A stretch of DNA of 33,135 nt from Candidatus Eiseniibacteriota bacterium (GCA_024276995.1 JAJRWB010000071.1:1-33135), one strand, 5' to 3'; shown: positions 23,354 through 31,713, counted from the stretch's first letter. Translations and numbers: made by a program. Notes: generated from the sequence alone by a model not told the origin.

Positions 23354-24790
23354 TTATCCCTTCCGCGGAGCGATGACGATTTCGCCGTCTTCCACGCGGA
23401 CCAGAAGGGGGCCGATTTGTTTTTCCACCACCGTGACGGAGAGGTCGCCGATGCAGAGCGTCGTGTCGGGATAGATTGCGTGAACCACTTCGATTACCGG
23501 CCTTTTCCGGCGGACCGAATCCTTTTCGATCTCAACCACTTCTTGTTCCATCGTGGCGAGGCGATCGTTCATGCGTGCGGTTTCCTTCGGTTCACGACCG
23601 GGATACGAATCGATCATCTTTCGGAGTTTTCGGATCTCCATGTTCTTGATCAGGAGCTTCCCTTCGAGGGCGTAGTCGGTGCCGGCGATCACCGACGTCG
23701 GAACACCGGCGCCGCTGCCGAGGGCGCCCGCCACGATCCCGCCGAGAGCCATCACCGATCCGCCGACGATCCGCCCCCGCTTGATTGAAACGGCGCCGCG
23801 GGAGACGATCGACGACTGGATGATCTCCGATTCGGCAGCCACGTTGCCGTCGGCCACCACGTCGCAATCGACGATGAACCGTGCCCGGATATCTCCGCCG
23901 GTCACCGTTTTCTGTCCTTCGGCGCCGATCATGCCTCCTTTCACGTAAAGCTCGCCCGATGTCTGGATCTGCGCCCCCTCGGCGATGCCGCGCACCTCGA
24001 TATCTCCGGTGGCCTCGAGGCGGAAACCTTCGAGAACATCGCCCATCACCGTCACGATGCCTGGATGGGAGATATTTCCGGTCTCCGGCCCGACGTTTCC
24101 CCGGATGAGGTAGATCGGATCGACGGAGACGATGTTGTTCGCCCATCGAAATCGCCCGCTCGTGCCGGCGTAGTGGGCGCCCGTCTCCTTGTCCACCCTC
24201 ACATTGTCGCCGGCTCGGATCGGCGGAGCGTGAGGCGTTCGCACGGGAATCCTCTTGCCGAACACGTCGAAGCCGTCCTTCCCCTTCTTCGGCGGTACCG
24301 CCACGACGAGCAGCTCGTCCTCGAGAACCGACGTATGTGCCGCAGGCTCGCGGAAATCGATATTCCCGGTGATCTCATCTACGGCGAACCCTTCGTTGAA
24401 GAAGTCGGCCGCCCAGTCGAGTCGGCCGTCCTCCGGTTGGATCGCCACCTCGCCGCGGACGAGTTCGATTTCACGAAACTCAGAGGAATCGCCTGCATTC
24501 TTGCGAAGAAGTGTTTCGATCTCTTCCACCGGTGGCGGCTTCATCACCCTCATCTCGACGAGACCGGTTCGCACTTCTTTCGCGATGCGCCCCGCCTCGC
24601 CGGGGGGAATCACCCCCTCGTAGGTGATCTTCATATGGTCGGACGCCACCCGGAGCTGAAAAGGTCCGGGCCGATCTGTTTCGGGACCGCCCTGTCTCGA
24701 AAAACTGGAGGGACGACTGCTCAAGTTCGATGATCCCCGCGAATCGGCCTTTCCGTCCGGCACGGACGGACGGTTGCAACGGTTGTTCAT
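23354..24790 (-). CDS. FapA/DUF342-family protein
   Basis: A 478-residue cytoplasmic protein of the FapA (DUF342) family. Residues 50-190 are the N-terminal FapA part (MKITYEGVIPPGEAGRI; VDEITGNIDFREP; VPPKKGKDGFDVFGKRIPV). Residues 190-370 are a polar-clamp or beta-helix of repeated short strands (GNVGPETGNISHPGIVTVMG, GDIEVRGIAEGAQIQTSGEL, GGSVMALGGIVAGALGSG), typical of the family. A C-terminal helical segment (KNMEIRKLRKMID ... RMNDRLATMEQEVVEIEK) is probably coiled coil. Members were linked to flagellar assembly and to membrane-domain regulation, but no flagellar gene lies here, so the role is open. The first 50 residues are low in conserved features. ATG24790 has no clear ribosome site; the upstream 60 nt are AT-rich and may hold the promoter. 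Confidence 0.8.
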   Translation of the reverse strand: MNNRCNRPSVPDGKADSRGSSNLSSRPSSFSRQGGPETDRPGPFQLRVASDHMKITYEGVIPPGEAGRIAKEVRTGLVEMRVMKPPPVEEIETLLRKNAGDSSEFREIELVRGEVAIQPEDGRLDWAADFFNEGFAVDEITGNIDFREPAAHTSVLEDELLVVAVPPKKGKDGFDVFGKRIPVRTPHAPPIRAGDNVRVDKETGAHYAGTSGRFRWANNIVSVDPIYLIRGNVGPETGNISHPGIVTVMGDVLEGFRLEATGDIEVRGIAEGAQIQTSGELYVKGGMIGAEGQKTVTGGDIRARFIVDCDVVADGNVAAESEIIQSSIVSRGAVSIKRGRIVGGSVMALGGIVAGALGSGAGVPTSVIAGTDYALEGKLLIKNMEIRKLRKMIDSYPGREPKETARMNDRLATMEQEVVEIEKDSVRRKRPVIEVVHAIYPDTTLCIGDLSVTVVEKQIGPLLVRVEDGEIVIAPRKG

Positions 24791-24957
24791 CTATTTATCG
24801 GCCGATGAGGGAAAACGGTGATCCAGGGTGGTTATGAATGGAATAACACGAATAAAAACAACATGTTGGGATGGTGGGACCTCGGATTTTCCATGACGGC
24901 CCGCAGCGGATCGGGGGGAGGAAGGGGCGGGGAGGAGGACGATTCGGGGCCGGACGG

Positions 24958-24990
24958 CCGGGGAGAGGAATATGTGCCGCCTCTCCCCGG
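24958..24990 (-). terminator. Strong hairpin after the secreted protein gene at 25011
   Basis: CCGGGGAGAGG (24958-24968) and CCTCTCCCCGG (24980-24990) are perfect 11-bp arms with an 11-nt loop, beginning 20 nt past the stop codon of the minus-strand gene at 25011-25757. There is no T run, so it is either a weak intrinsic terminator or a 3'-end stabilising stem. Confidence 0.5.
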
Positions 24991-25010
24991 ATCACGTCCG
25001 GGCCCTCCCG

Positions 25011-25757
25011 TCAGCGGAAGTCTCTTTTCACGTCTCCCCAGCTCGTCCTCTCGGTGGCGGTGGGACGGTTGCTGAAGTCGACCGAGACGAGCGCGCCGCT
25101 GCTCGAGAACTCCACGTCCATCCTGTCGATAATCTCATAGAGCGTCAGATCGACCTCCTGGTACGAGTTGTTTCCAAGCCCTCCCACGTACTTCGTTCCG
25201 GCGAGGTTATTCTGGAAGTAGAACGTGATGTTTACATGCTCATCATTATCGATGTCGAGAAAGGCGGCGCTCATGATCTGCACGGGACCGGTGAAATCGA
25301 AGCGCATAACGCCGCCGCCCGCCTCGTCGTTCGGCTGATCGACGAGACCGTCGGCGGGAGAGGTGTCGGTCACATTGCTCGCGACGATCAGCAGGTGCCC
25401 GAGGGGGGCGCAGTTTTCGCCCGGCATCGCCGGTTGCCCGCCCGAGCCGATGCCCGGGCCGCCGCAGAGATTGTTCGGAGCGCCGAGATCCCAATCGCCC
25501 CCCGTGGGGGCGGCGGAGTCGAAGATCAGAAGCGAATTCGGTCCGGTGCCGTTGTTCGTTCCCGTCAGCGTGAAATCGGCGAAGTAGGTGTCGCCGGGAA
25601 CGATTCCGCCGCCCGGGGCGTCGCCGGTGACCACCGTCCCCGGCGCGATCGAATTGAAGTCGACCAGTCCCGCCGCGGCCGGAAGGGCGAGGATGAACAA
25701 GAGCGTGGTGGTGAATATGGCGATTCTCTTCGTCGGCATCTTCTTCGTGAGCGGCAT
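25011..25757 (-). CDS. Secreted beta-sandwich protein, paralogue A, with C-terminal WGxVKxxFR tail
   Basis: A 248-residue exported protein, function unknown. Signal peptide at 1-29 (IAIFTTTLLFILALPAAAG). The mature part carries the words VDFNSIAPGTVVTGDAPGGG, SLLIFDSAAPTGGDWDLG, CGGPGIGSGGQPAMPGENC (two Cys probably disulfide-bonded), HLLIVASNV and PVQIMSAAFLDIDNDE, a beta-sandwich-like pattern I recall from secreted proteins of several environmental phyla. It ends precisely in SWGDVKRDFR. Its neighbour at 25931-26665 is a clear paralogue with the same plan and the same tail. ATG25757 has GGGGGA about 8 nt upstream; ATG25739 is possible. It is 173 nt downstream of the paralogue, perhaps co-transcribed. 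Confidence 0.8.
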   Translation of the reverse strand: MPLTKKMPTKRIAIFTTTLLFILALPAAAGLVDFNSIAPGTVVTGDAPGGGIVPGDTYFADFTLTGTNNGTGPNSLLIFDSAAPTGGDWDLGAPNNLCGGPGIGSGGQPAMPGENCAPLGHLLIVASNVTDTSPADGLVDQPNDEAGGGVMRFDFTGPVQIMSAAFLDIDNDEHVNITFYFQNNLAGTKYVGGLGNNSYQEVDLTLYEIIDRMDVEFSSSGALVSVDFSNRPTATERTSWGDVKRDFR

Positions 25758-25930
25758 ACGTCATCCCCCATTTCCCGGAATCAGGACGGAATGTCCGGGG
25801 CACGGCACGGCCGTGCGGCCCGGACCGGTTTTCTATTCCTGTGTATCGGGAGGTGCCGAACGGGGCTGAACCGTCCGTTTCACGCTGTGGGACAACATGC
25901 CGGAATCGCATGGCATTGGGCGGAATCGGA

Positions 25931-26665
25931 TCAGCGGAAGAGCTGCTTCACGCCTCCCCAACTCTCGCGCTCGACCGCCGTGGGCGGTGAGTCGTACGAA
26001 AGCTCCGCCACCGCACCGCTGCTCGAAAGAAATACCTCGATCCGTGTCACGGAGCCGTGTCCGGAAAGATCGATTCTTTGAACCGAGTTGTTGCCCAGAT
26101 CGAGCGCGGGAATCGTCGCGACGAGGGAAGGGCCCGAATAGAGCGACACGTCGGCGGATTCGCCGTCGATATCGACGATGATGATCTCCGAGGGAAGCAC
26201 CGCATCGGGGAAGTCGAAGGAGAGCGTCCCGCCGAGCGCCTCGTCGTCCGGGTCATCGACGATTCCGTCGGCAGGCGCGGCGTCGACGATGTTCTCGGCG
26301 ATGATCAGGAGATTGCCCAGGGCGGTGCAGTTTTCGCCCGGGGAACCGGCGGCCCCTCCCGAGCCGATGCCCGGCCCGCCGCACGAGACGTTCGGGGTGC
26401 CGAGATCGAAGTCGGCACCCGTGGGGGCGGATGAATCGAAGAGGATCGCCGAGTTCGGGCCGCCGCCGCCGCTGTTCACCGACACGGTGAATCCGGGAAA
26501 ATACGTTCCCGGCGCCGTTCCTCCGCCCGGCTCGTCGCCGGCGATCACGGTGCCTGCGACCGGGCCGCTGAAATCCTCCGTGGCGGGTCGCGCCGCGGGC
26601 GGCACGAGGAGGATGCAGATCGCCGCGCCCGCCGTGAACAGGATCTTCCATTGATGAATGAGCAT
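25931..26665 (-). CDS. Secreted beta-sandwich protein, paralogue B, with C-terminal WGxVKxxFR tail
   Basis: A 244-residue exported protein, the paralogue of the downstream gene at 25011-25757. Signal peptide: ILFTAGAAICILLVPPAARP. The conserved words are the same: DFSGPVAGTVIAGDEPGGG, SAILFDSSAPTGADFDLG, CGGPGIGSGGAAGSPGENC, LLIIAENIVDAAPADGIVDD, PSEIIIVDIDGES. It ends SWGGVKQLFR. Sequence identity is highest in the middle and in the last ten residues, with weaker resemblance between them, so the tail seems kept for its own sake. ATG26665 has GGAGG 10 nt upstream; the frame open to 26698 is not needed. It has a near-perfect consensus promoter upstream, so it is probably strongly expressed. 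Confidence 0.8.
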   Translation of the reverse strand: MLIHQWKILFTAGAAICILLVPPAARPATEDFSGPVAGTVIAGDEPGGGTAPGTYFPGFTVSVNSGGGGPNSAILFDSSAPTGADFDLGTPNVSCGGPGIGSGGAAGSPGENCTALGNLLIIAENIVDAAPADGIVDDPDDEALGGTLSFDFPDAVLPSEIIIVDIDGESADVSLYSGPSLVATIPALDLGNNSVQRIDLSGHGSVTRIEVFLSSSGAVAELSYDSPPTAVERESWGGVKQLFR

Positions 26666-26791
26666 TCGATGTAATCCTCCAGGACGACTCTGACTCATGG
26701 GGGCAAGTCGAGATGAAGCTTCTTCTCAGGGAGACGAGACGAGCCGGCCGGAACGGCCGGGCGGGGAAGACAGGATGCTATACGTGATTAA

Positions 26792-26820
26792 ATTATACCC
26801 CGGCCGGGAGCGGATGTCAA
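26792..26820 (-). promoter_or_regulatory. Full-consensus sigma70 promoter for the paralogue pair
   Basis: On the minus strand TTGACA (26815-26820), a spacer of exactly 17 nt, and TATAAT (26792-26797): 12 of 12 consensus bases. The start near 26784 leaves a leader of about 120 nt, which includes a perfect stem CCGGCCG/CGGCCGG and the GAAGCTTC palindrome. Confidence 0.75.
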
Positions 26821-26843
26821 GGGGGTGCGGGAGCGGTGTGGCG

Positions 26844-26879
26844 GGTGATGCGCGCCGGCCCTCGAGGGGGCGCGTCACC
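26844..26879 (-). terminator. Long hairpin over the stop codon of the aminotransferase
   Basis: On the minus strand GGTGA, GCGCC and the self-complementary CCCTCGAGGG fold back on GGCGC and TCACC, with a small internal loop. The outer arm includes the stop codon at 26875-26877. No T run follows, but it is likely to end or stabilise the pheS-pheT-aminotransferase message, just ahead of the strong promoter at 26792-26820. Confidence 0.4.
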
Positions 26880-28206
26880 GTGCCGGCGGGTGATCCTCAC
26901 GGAACCGCTTCAGCCGGAACTCGAGGTCGCCGAAGAGCGACTCGTCCACTAGGGAGACGCATCCCCTGAGTGCCTCGGTGCGGACACTCCCAGCCGAGTC
27001 GAGGGTGATGGCGCTGATGCCGTAGTGGAGCAGTTTCCGAACCAGAACGTGTCCCTCGTCGATTCCGGGGTAAGCGAAGGTGAAGTAGAAACCGTCGGCA
27101 AGAGGCTCGCCGAGATCGGTGTCGTAGACGATCCGGAAACCGTTCTCCACGAAAAGCTTTTTCATGATCCGCGCGCGCCGCGCGTATTCCTTCAAAGGGG
27201 CTGTGAAGGAGAGTCTCCCCTCGTTCGCCGCCTTCATCAGCGCGAGGAGCCCGTGCTGGGGGCCTTCCGGGACGCTCGCAGTGGTAGGATAGATGCCGCC
27301 GTGCACGAAGGCATAGCCCACCCGGTCGGTGCCGAAGTACCTATCGAGATGGGGCGATGTCTCCTCCATCAGGTCGGGGGCGATCAGGGTGATCGCGATC
27401 CGCTGCCCCGCGTAGCTGAACGTCTTCGACGCGGAGAGGAGGACGAAATAACGTTTCATGTATCGTGCAATCGTCGATTGGTAGGGTGGTTTCCCCGGCA
27501 CGCCGCAGTCGCAACGGAAGTCCATTCCGAAGTAGGCGAGATCCTCGATGGCGACCACGCCGTGGCGGTCCATGACTTCACCCATCCCCTCGAGTTCCTT
27601 CTCGGAGAGAATGACCCACGTCGGGTTGTTCGGACTCGACCAGAGGACGGCGGCCACGTCGTCGCGTGCGAGTCTCTTATCGAGGGCGCTCACAAGGGAG
27701 TCTCCCCTGTGATCGTAGAAGTCGATACGGTCTTCCTTGAGGCCCAGGAACCGTGTCTGTTGCCGGTTCACCGGGAAGGAAGGTTCGAGGAAGAGAATCG
27801 TGTCGCGCCGCGGATCGATCCGTCCCGCCACCGCCTGCGCCAGAAACCCGCCCTGCATGGCGCCCACCGTGGGAACGCAGCAACGGGGGGGGAGGTCGAG
27901 GTTCATGAAGTTGTGCGCGAAAAGCGCCGCCTCCTCCTTCAGCTCGGGGATACCGTCGAACGGCGCGTAGCGATTGCCCAGGCGCCGGTTCGCGAGGGCG
28001 TCGATCTCCGCCTCCACGGCGATCGGGTCGGTGAGCAGCCCGGGAATGCCGAACTCCATCCGGATGAAACAGATGGCGAGTTCCTTCTCGATATCGTTCA
28101 CGATGCGGTTCATCTCGCGGATCGAGGCGACTTTGAGATCGACTCCCGAACGGCGGATGATCCGCTCGACGACGGTCGCATCGAGGGGCATTTCTTTCAC
28201 CATCAC
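26875..28206 (-). CDS. PLP-dependent aminotransferase in the pheST operon
   Basis: A 443-residue class I/II aminotransferase. Features: PTVGAMQGGFLAQAVAG, VLWSSPNNPTWVILSEKEL (Asn-Pro-x-Gly-like PLP pocket, here Pro-Asn-Asn-Pro-Thr), VVAIEDLAYFGMDFR (Asp and Tyr to PLP), VLLSASKTFSYAGQRIAI (Schiff-base Lys near residue 258) and GFYFTFAYPGIDEGHV. An N-terminal helical stretch (IREMNRIVNDIEKELAICFI) precedes the domain. Specificity unknown; its place 28 nt after pheT on the same strand makes an aromatic amino acid plausible, by inference only. GTG28206 and ATG28203 both follow GGAGG at 9-12 nt, and either may be the start. Confidence 0.82.
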   Translation of the reverse strand: MMVKEMPLDATVVERIIRRSGVDLKVASIREMNRIVNDIEKELAICFIRMEFGIPGLLTDPIAVEAEIDALANRRLGNRYAPFDGIPELKEEAALFAHNFMNLDLPPRCCVPTVGAMQGGFLAQAVAGRIDPRRDTILFLEPSFPVNRQQTRFLGLKEDRIDFYDHRGDSLVSALDKRLARDDVAAVLWSSPNNPTWVILSEKELEGMGEVMDRHGVVAIEDLAYFGMDFRCDCGVPGKPPYQSTIARYMKRYFVLLSASKTFSYAGQRIAITLIAPDLMEETSPHLDRYFGTDRVGYAFVHGGIYPTTASVPEGPQHGLLALMKAANEGRLSFTAPLKEYARRARIMKKLFVENGFRIVYDTDLGEPLADGFYFTFAYPGIDEGHVLVRKLLHYGISAITLDSAGSVRTEALRGCVSLVDESLFGDLEFRLKRFREDHPPAR

Positions 28207-28234
28207 TGCGCAGGTCCTCCACTCCCGGGGTGGT

Positions 28235-30049
28235 TCATGTCTGATTGAGTTCCAGTTCGAGCAGCGTCACGGGGAGATGGATCCCGAAGTTCTCGAGCAC
28301 TTCGGGGTGAACCTCTCCCGCCACGCCGGCATCCCGGCCGTCGAGAACGATACGTCCCCCCCGTCCCTCGAGGAAGAGGGGATCATCGCAAGGATCGCAC
28401 TCGATTATCGCGCCGAACTCCCGCGCCAGGGCGTCGCACACGGCGCGGATGCCCGCGAAACCGGCGGTTCGATCTTGGATCACCGCCGCCACGTGGAGCT
28501 TTTCCACCGGCTCGGCCGTTCCCGGAACGATCCGGATCACATCGTCCGCCTCGAAGAGCTTCCGGACGATCCCGCCGCCCCGGTTGTCCGCCAGGAAACG
28601 GAGCAGGCCCGCCGCGAGACCGGTCCGGATGATCGACTGCTCCCGGGACGCCGGGTTGGCGGTCACCACCGAATCACCCGGATCGTCACGCCGGGTGTTG
28701 CCGTAAAGCTCCTGCGGGTTCGTCAGCATGAGGCTCATGACCTCGGTAAACCCGAGTCCGAGAAGCGCCGTGGCGGCGCGCCGGGCGGCCACCCTCTCGG
28801 GCCGTTCCGAGGCGAGGGTGAAACTCGGGATGAGGGTGCGCGGGATATTCGAAAGCCCGATGGCGATCGCCACATCCTCGATGAGATCGACCTCGTGGAG
28901 AATATCGTTTCGATAGGCGGGAACCGCAACGGCGAGTTTCCCTTCGTGATCATCCGCCTTCTTCACGCCGAAGCGCATCGTCTCGAGGTGGCGCGCGACC
29001 GTCGTGTGATCGAGGGGAACGCCGATCACCGAAGAGGCCGCCGCCGGGTCGAGCCGGGTCGTCGCGGGGGAAAGGTCGGGTGTGCTTCGCGAACTCCCAT
29101 CCCCCGTGACGCGCACCGTCTCGATCCGCGAACCGGGAAAGAGTTCCGCCAGCGAGGTGGCGACCACGTTCAGCGTTTTCATCACCGGTCTCTCCTCGAT
29201 GCCGGTGACATCGATGAACAGGTCCGTCGATTCCGTACGAAGCGCCGTCTCGTGGCTGTTGATAATGGGCGGCATGGAAAGCACCTGGGCGGCATCGTCG
29301 ATGAGAAGGGGGTACCGTTCGTGCTTTTCCAGGAGCTTCGCGTAACTCTTCCCCTTGGGATGTTCTTCCAATATCTCCCGGGGGGTCATCGCCCGAGCGT
29401 CGGGGGTGCCCAGGGGAACGAATCTCAGCTCGGAAGGGCCGACGGGGCGATAGTGGAACGGACTTTTCAGGCCTCGGAGGTCATAGACACCGATGGAGGC
29501 GAATTTCCGGTCCCTTCCAAGGGCCCAGTGGAGATCTTCCTGCATCTTCATCACCAGGCGGATCGTCGGGTCGTCGAGAACGACGCCGCGCACCACGCCG
29601 CAGGCGATGTGCGGTCTGTACGATCTCGGGTCGCCCATGGCCGGATCGACACGCACCTCGATGCCCGACGCGACCACGTCGTAGACGGGAAGCCCCGTCT
29701 CGATGCCGAGAAGGCCGCGAACGGCGCGGGCGAGTCCGCCGGCGTCGAACAGGTCGGGCCGGACGGGGAGGAGTTCCATGCGGATCACCTGCGCATCGCC
29801 GAGGTTCGTCCAGAACGCCCGGCGGTCGTCGCCGGCAGCGGTGAGGCACTCGGGACACGCCCCGAGCAACTCCTCATGTTCGCCGCGCTCCACCAGGGCG
29901 CCGCACGCCGTGCACCGGTAGCGCACCACCGTGGTGATCCCCTCCACGTCGCAGCCGAGGCGGTCGAGTAGTTCATCCAGTTTCTTGTCGCTCACCGTCG
30001 CGCCGATCCGGGCGCGGAGCAGGTCCGTCGGAATGCCGACTACAGGCAT
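28235..30049 (-). CDS. pheT: Phenylalanine-tRNA ligase beta subunit, archaeal/eukaryotic type, with zinc-ribbon insertion
   Basis: A 604-residue subunit that, with PheS, charges tRNA-Phe. Archaeal-type opening PVVGIPTDLLRARIGATVSD is followed by an unusual C4 zinc ribbon at residues 46-68 (CTAC ... CPEC). Next the B3/4-type domain (NLGDAQVIRMELLPVRPDLF, SIGVYDLRGLKSPFHYRPVG), a B5 domain (TRLDPAAASSVIGVPL ... VAVPAYRNDILHEVDLIEDV, about 325-395) and the class II-like core (LLGLGFTEVMSLMLTN, NPASREQSIIRTGLAAGLL). There is no tRNA-binding EMAP domain and no anticodon (FDX-ACB) domain, unlike the common 800-residue bacterial form. ATG30049 overlaps the end of pheS by 10 bp; the frame extends to 30178 only as overlap. 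Confidence 0.92.
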   Translation of the reverse strand: MPVVGIPTDLLRARIGATVSDKKLDELLDRLGCDVEGITTVVRYRCTACGALVERGEHEELLGACPECLTAAGDDRRAFWTNLGDAQVIRMELLPVRPDLFDAGGLARAVRGLLGIETGLPVYDVVASGIEVRVDPAMGDPRSYRPHIACGVVRGVVLDDPTIRLVMKMQEDLHWALGRDRKFASIGVYDLRGLKSPFHYRPVGPSELRFVPLGTPDARAMTPREILEEHPKGKSYAKLLEKHERYPLLIDDAAQVLSMPPIINSHETALRTESTDLFIDVTGIEERPVMKTLNVVATSLAELFPGSRIETVRVTGDGSSRSTPDLSPATTRLDPAAASSVIGVPLDHTTVARHLETMRFGVKKADDHEGKLAVAVPAYRNDILHEVDLIEDVAIAIGLSNIPRTLIPSFTLASERPERVAARRAATALLGLGFTEVMSLMLTNPQELYGNTRRDDPGDSVVTANPASREQSIIRTGLAAGLLRFLADNRGGGIVRKLFEADDVIRIVPGTAEPVEKLHVAAVIQDRTAGFAGIRAVCDALAREFGAIIECDPCDDPLFLEGRGGRIVLDGRDAGVAGEVHPEVLENFGIHLPVTLLELELNQT

Positions 30050-31578
30050 AGCTCCGTCTCCTCGAGCCATCGAAAATCGCTCATATAAAGTTTTCGCATA
30101 TCGGTCACGCCGTATCGCACCATGGCGAGGCGCTCCAGGCCGAGTCCCCAGGCGAGAACCGGCACGTCGCAGCCGCACGGTCTCGTCACCTCCGGCCGAA
30201 AGACGCCGGAACCGCCCAACTCGAACCAGTCGGTTTCGCGTCCCGGCATGCGGACGAACACCTCGACGCTCGGTTCGGTGTACGGGAAGAACGCCGGGCG
30301 GAACTTCACCTGTTCGAAGCCCATGAGATTATAGAAACGCGAGAGCGTTCCGAGGAGCGTGGAGAGGCTCGCCTCGCCGTCGACGATGATGCCGTCCACC
30401 TGGTGGAACTCGGGAAGGTGTTTGTAGTCCGTCTTCTCTCTACGGAAGACGCGGCCGACGAGGAAGACTTTGCGAGGCGGCGCCGGGTCTTCGCGAAGCG
30501 CGCTGATGGTCGCCGCCGTGGTATGCGTCCTCAATACCGTACGTCTCGCCTCCTCGTCACTCCATGTGTAGCCCCATCCGATCGACCCGGTGTCGCCCCC
30601 GTTCTCGTGGACGGCGCGGATGTTTTCGACGAACTTCTGTTCCGGCAGGTCGAACCGCGCCGGACGCTCGAGATAGAACGTATCCTGCATCTCCCGCGCC
30701 GGGTGATCCTGCGGCTGGAAGAGCGCGTCGAAATCCCAGAACGCGCTCTCCACGTAGTGGCCGCGCACTTCCTCGAAGCCCATGAAGTGGAACGCTCTTC
30801 TCGTCTCGTCGAGAATCCGTCTGAGCGGATGGGGTTTCGCCGGGTAGGCGGGTGCCGTGCCGGCGGTGACGTCATAGGGGCGGAAGGTGACCTTTCGCCA
30901 CGCGCCGTCGGCAAGCAATTCCGCGTCGAGCCGGTTCCGTTCGATTCTCTCCTCGATACCGCCCGCCACGAGGTCGCTTCCCTCGGGGGTGATCGCCGCC
31001 GATCGTTCCATGCGGGAGCGGACCTTCACAAAACCTCTCGCCTTCAAGTCGCCCAGTGCTCCGGCGAGAGCGTTCGACTCCTCCGCCGTGAGACGCACCG
31101 GCGCGTCGGGGTCTTCTGCGAACCGGCGGAGCAAAGCGATATCCTCGAAAGCCGACCGGTCGGGAAGATCGCCGCCCGACGAGACGAGGTTTCCGCCCGC
31201 GCTTTCCTTGCGGGCGAGTTTCCGGGAGAAGAGAAAGCGGAGCACCTTTCCCGTCTCGCCGGGCGACGATCCGAGACGCGCCGCGATTTCGGGGAGAGGA
31301 AGGGGGCCTTCTTCGTCGAGAATCGCCCGGATTCGGAATTCGGGCAGCTCTTCTCCCGACGCGATCCACTCCTTTCCGGCATCGAGCAGCGTGATCTCGT
31401 CGAAAGGCTTCTCGATCTCCTCCACGAGCCCCTCTTCCGCCAGCTCGCGAACCGCCGCTGCGATGAGCGATTGGTCGACGCCGGTGGCGAGGGCGATATC
31501 GGCGATGCGCCGCGGACCGGGTTCGCCGGACAGGTCTCGCAGCAGCGCGCAGTGATGGGCCGGCAACGATCGGCTCAT
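30040..31578 (-). CDS. pheS: Phenylalanine-tRNA ligase alpha subunit, archaeal/eukaryotic type
   Basis: A 512-residue class II synthetase alpha subunit. The N-terminal 220 residues are winged-helix modules (ADIALATGVDQSLIAAAVRE; PLPEIAARLGSSPGETGKVL), the hallmark of the archaeal/eukaryotic form; the bacterial form has a coiled coil and only about 330-350 residues. The catalytic core has motif 1 around HPLRRILDETRRAFHFMGFE, motif 2 VFLVGRVFRREKTDYKHLPE with FHQVDG (about 367-393), the Phe pocket FFPYTEPSVEVFV, and motif 3 AWGLGLERLAMVRYG (about 476-490). ATG31578 follows GGGAGGAGGAG. First of the operon pheS-pheT-aminotransferase. An extended -10 (TGGTAGAAT, minus strand, near 31628-31636) may be its promoter; no T-box is seen. 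Confidence 0.93.
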   Translation of the reverse strand: MSRSLPAHHCALLRDLSGEPGPRRIADIALATGVDQSLIAAAVRELAEEGLVEEIEKPFDEITLLDAGKEWIASGEELPEFRIRAILDEEGPLPLPEIAARLGSSPGETGKVLRFLFSRKLARKESAGGNLVSSGGDLPDRSAFEDIALLRRFAEDPDAPVRLTAEESNALAGALGDLKARGFVKVRSRMERSAAITPEGSDLVAGGIEERIERNRLDAELLADGAWRKVTFRPYDVTAGTAPAYPAKPHPLRRILDETRRAFHFMGFEEVRGHYVESAFWDFDALFQPQDHPAREMQDTFYLERPARFDLPEQKFVENIRAVHENGGDTGSIGWGYTWSDEEARRTVLRTHTTAATISALREDPAPPRKVFLVGRVFRREKTDYKHLPEFHQVDGIIVDGEASLSTLLGTLSRFYNLMGFEQVKFRPAFFPYTEPSVEVFVRMPGRETDWFELGGSGVFRPEVTRPCGCDVPVLAWGLGLERLAMVRYGVTDMRKLYMSDFRWLEETELCL

Positions 31579-31707
31579 GGTCTCCTCCTCCCACCTTTGC
31601 GATTACATCCGAAAACAGAGTCGGATTCTACCATAGAAGCGCTCGTAACGGAGCGTGGGAAGCAGCGCCGGGAGCGATTTCCCTCACGATTTCATCCCGG
31701 TCCGTGG

Positions 31708-31713
31708 TATAAG
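31708..31713 (+). promoter_or_regulatory. Extended -10 promoter element for the terminal lipoprotein
   Basis: TGGTATAAG: an extended -10 (TG-N-TATAAG) with the hexamer at 31708-31713 and no good -35. Start near 31720, leader about 68 nt, in the divergent region shared with pheS. Confidence 0.35.

Noticed and set aside
25805-25816. 12-bp palindrome GCACGGCCGTGC upstream of paralogue A
   Set aside because: Short GC palindromes are expected in such a genome, and no promoter could be placed next to it.
27974-29971. 665-codon ORF on the + strand across pheT
   Set aside because: Antisense shadow; no domain, low-complexity Arg/His-rich translation, while the minus strand encodes PheT.
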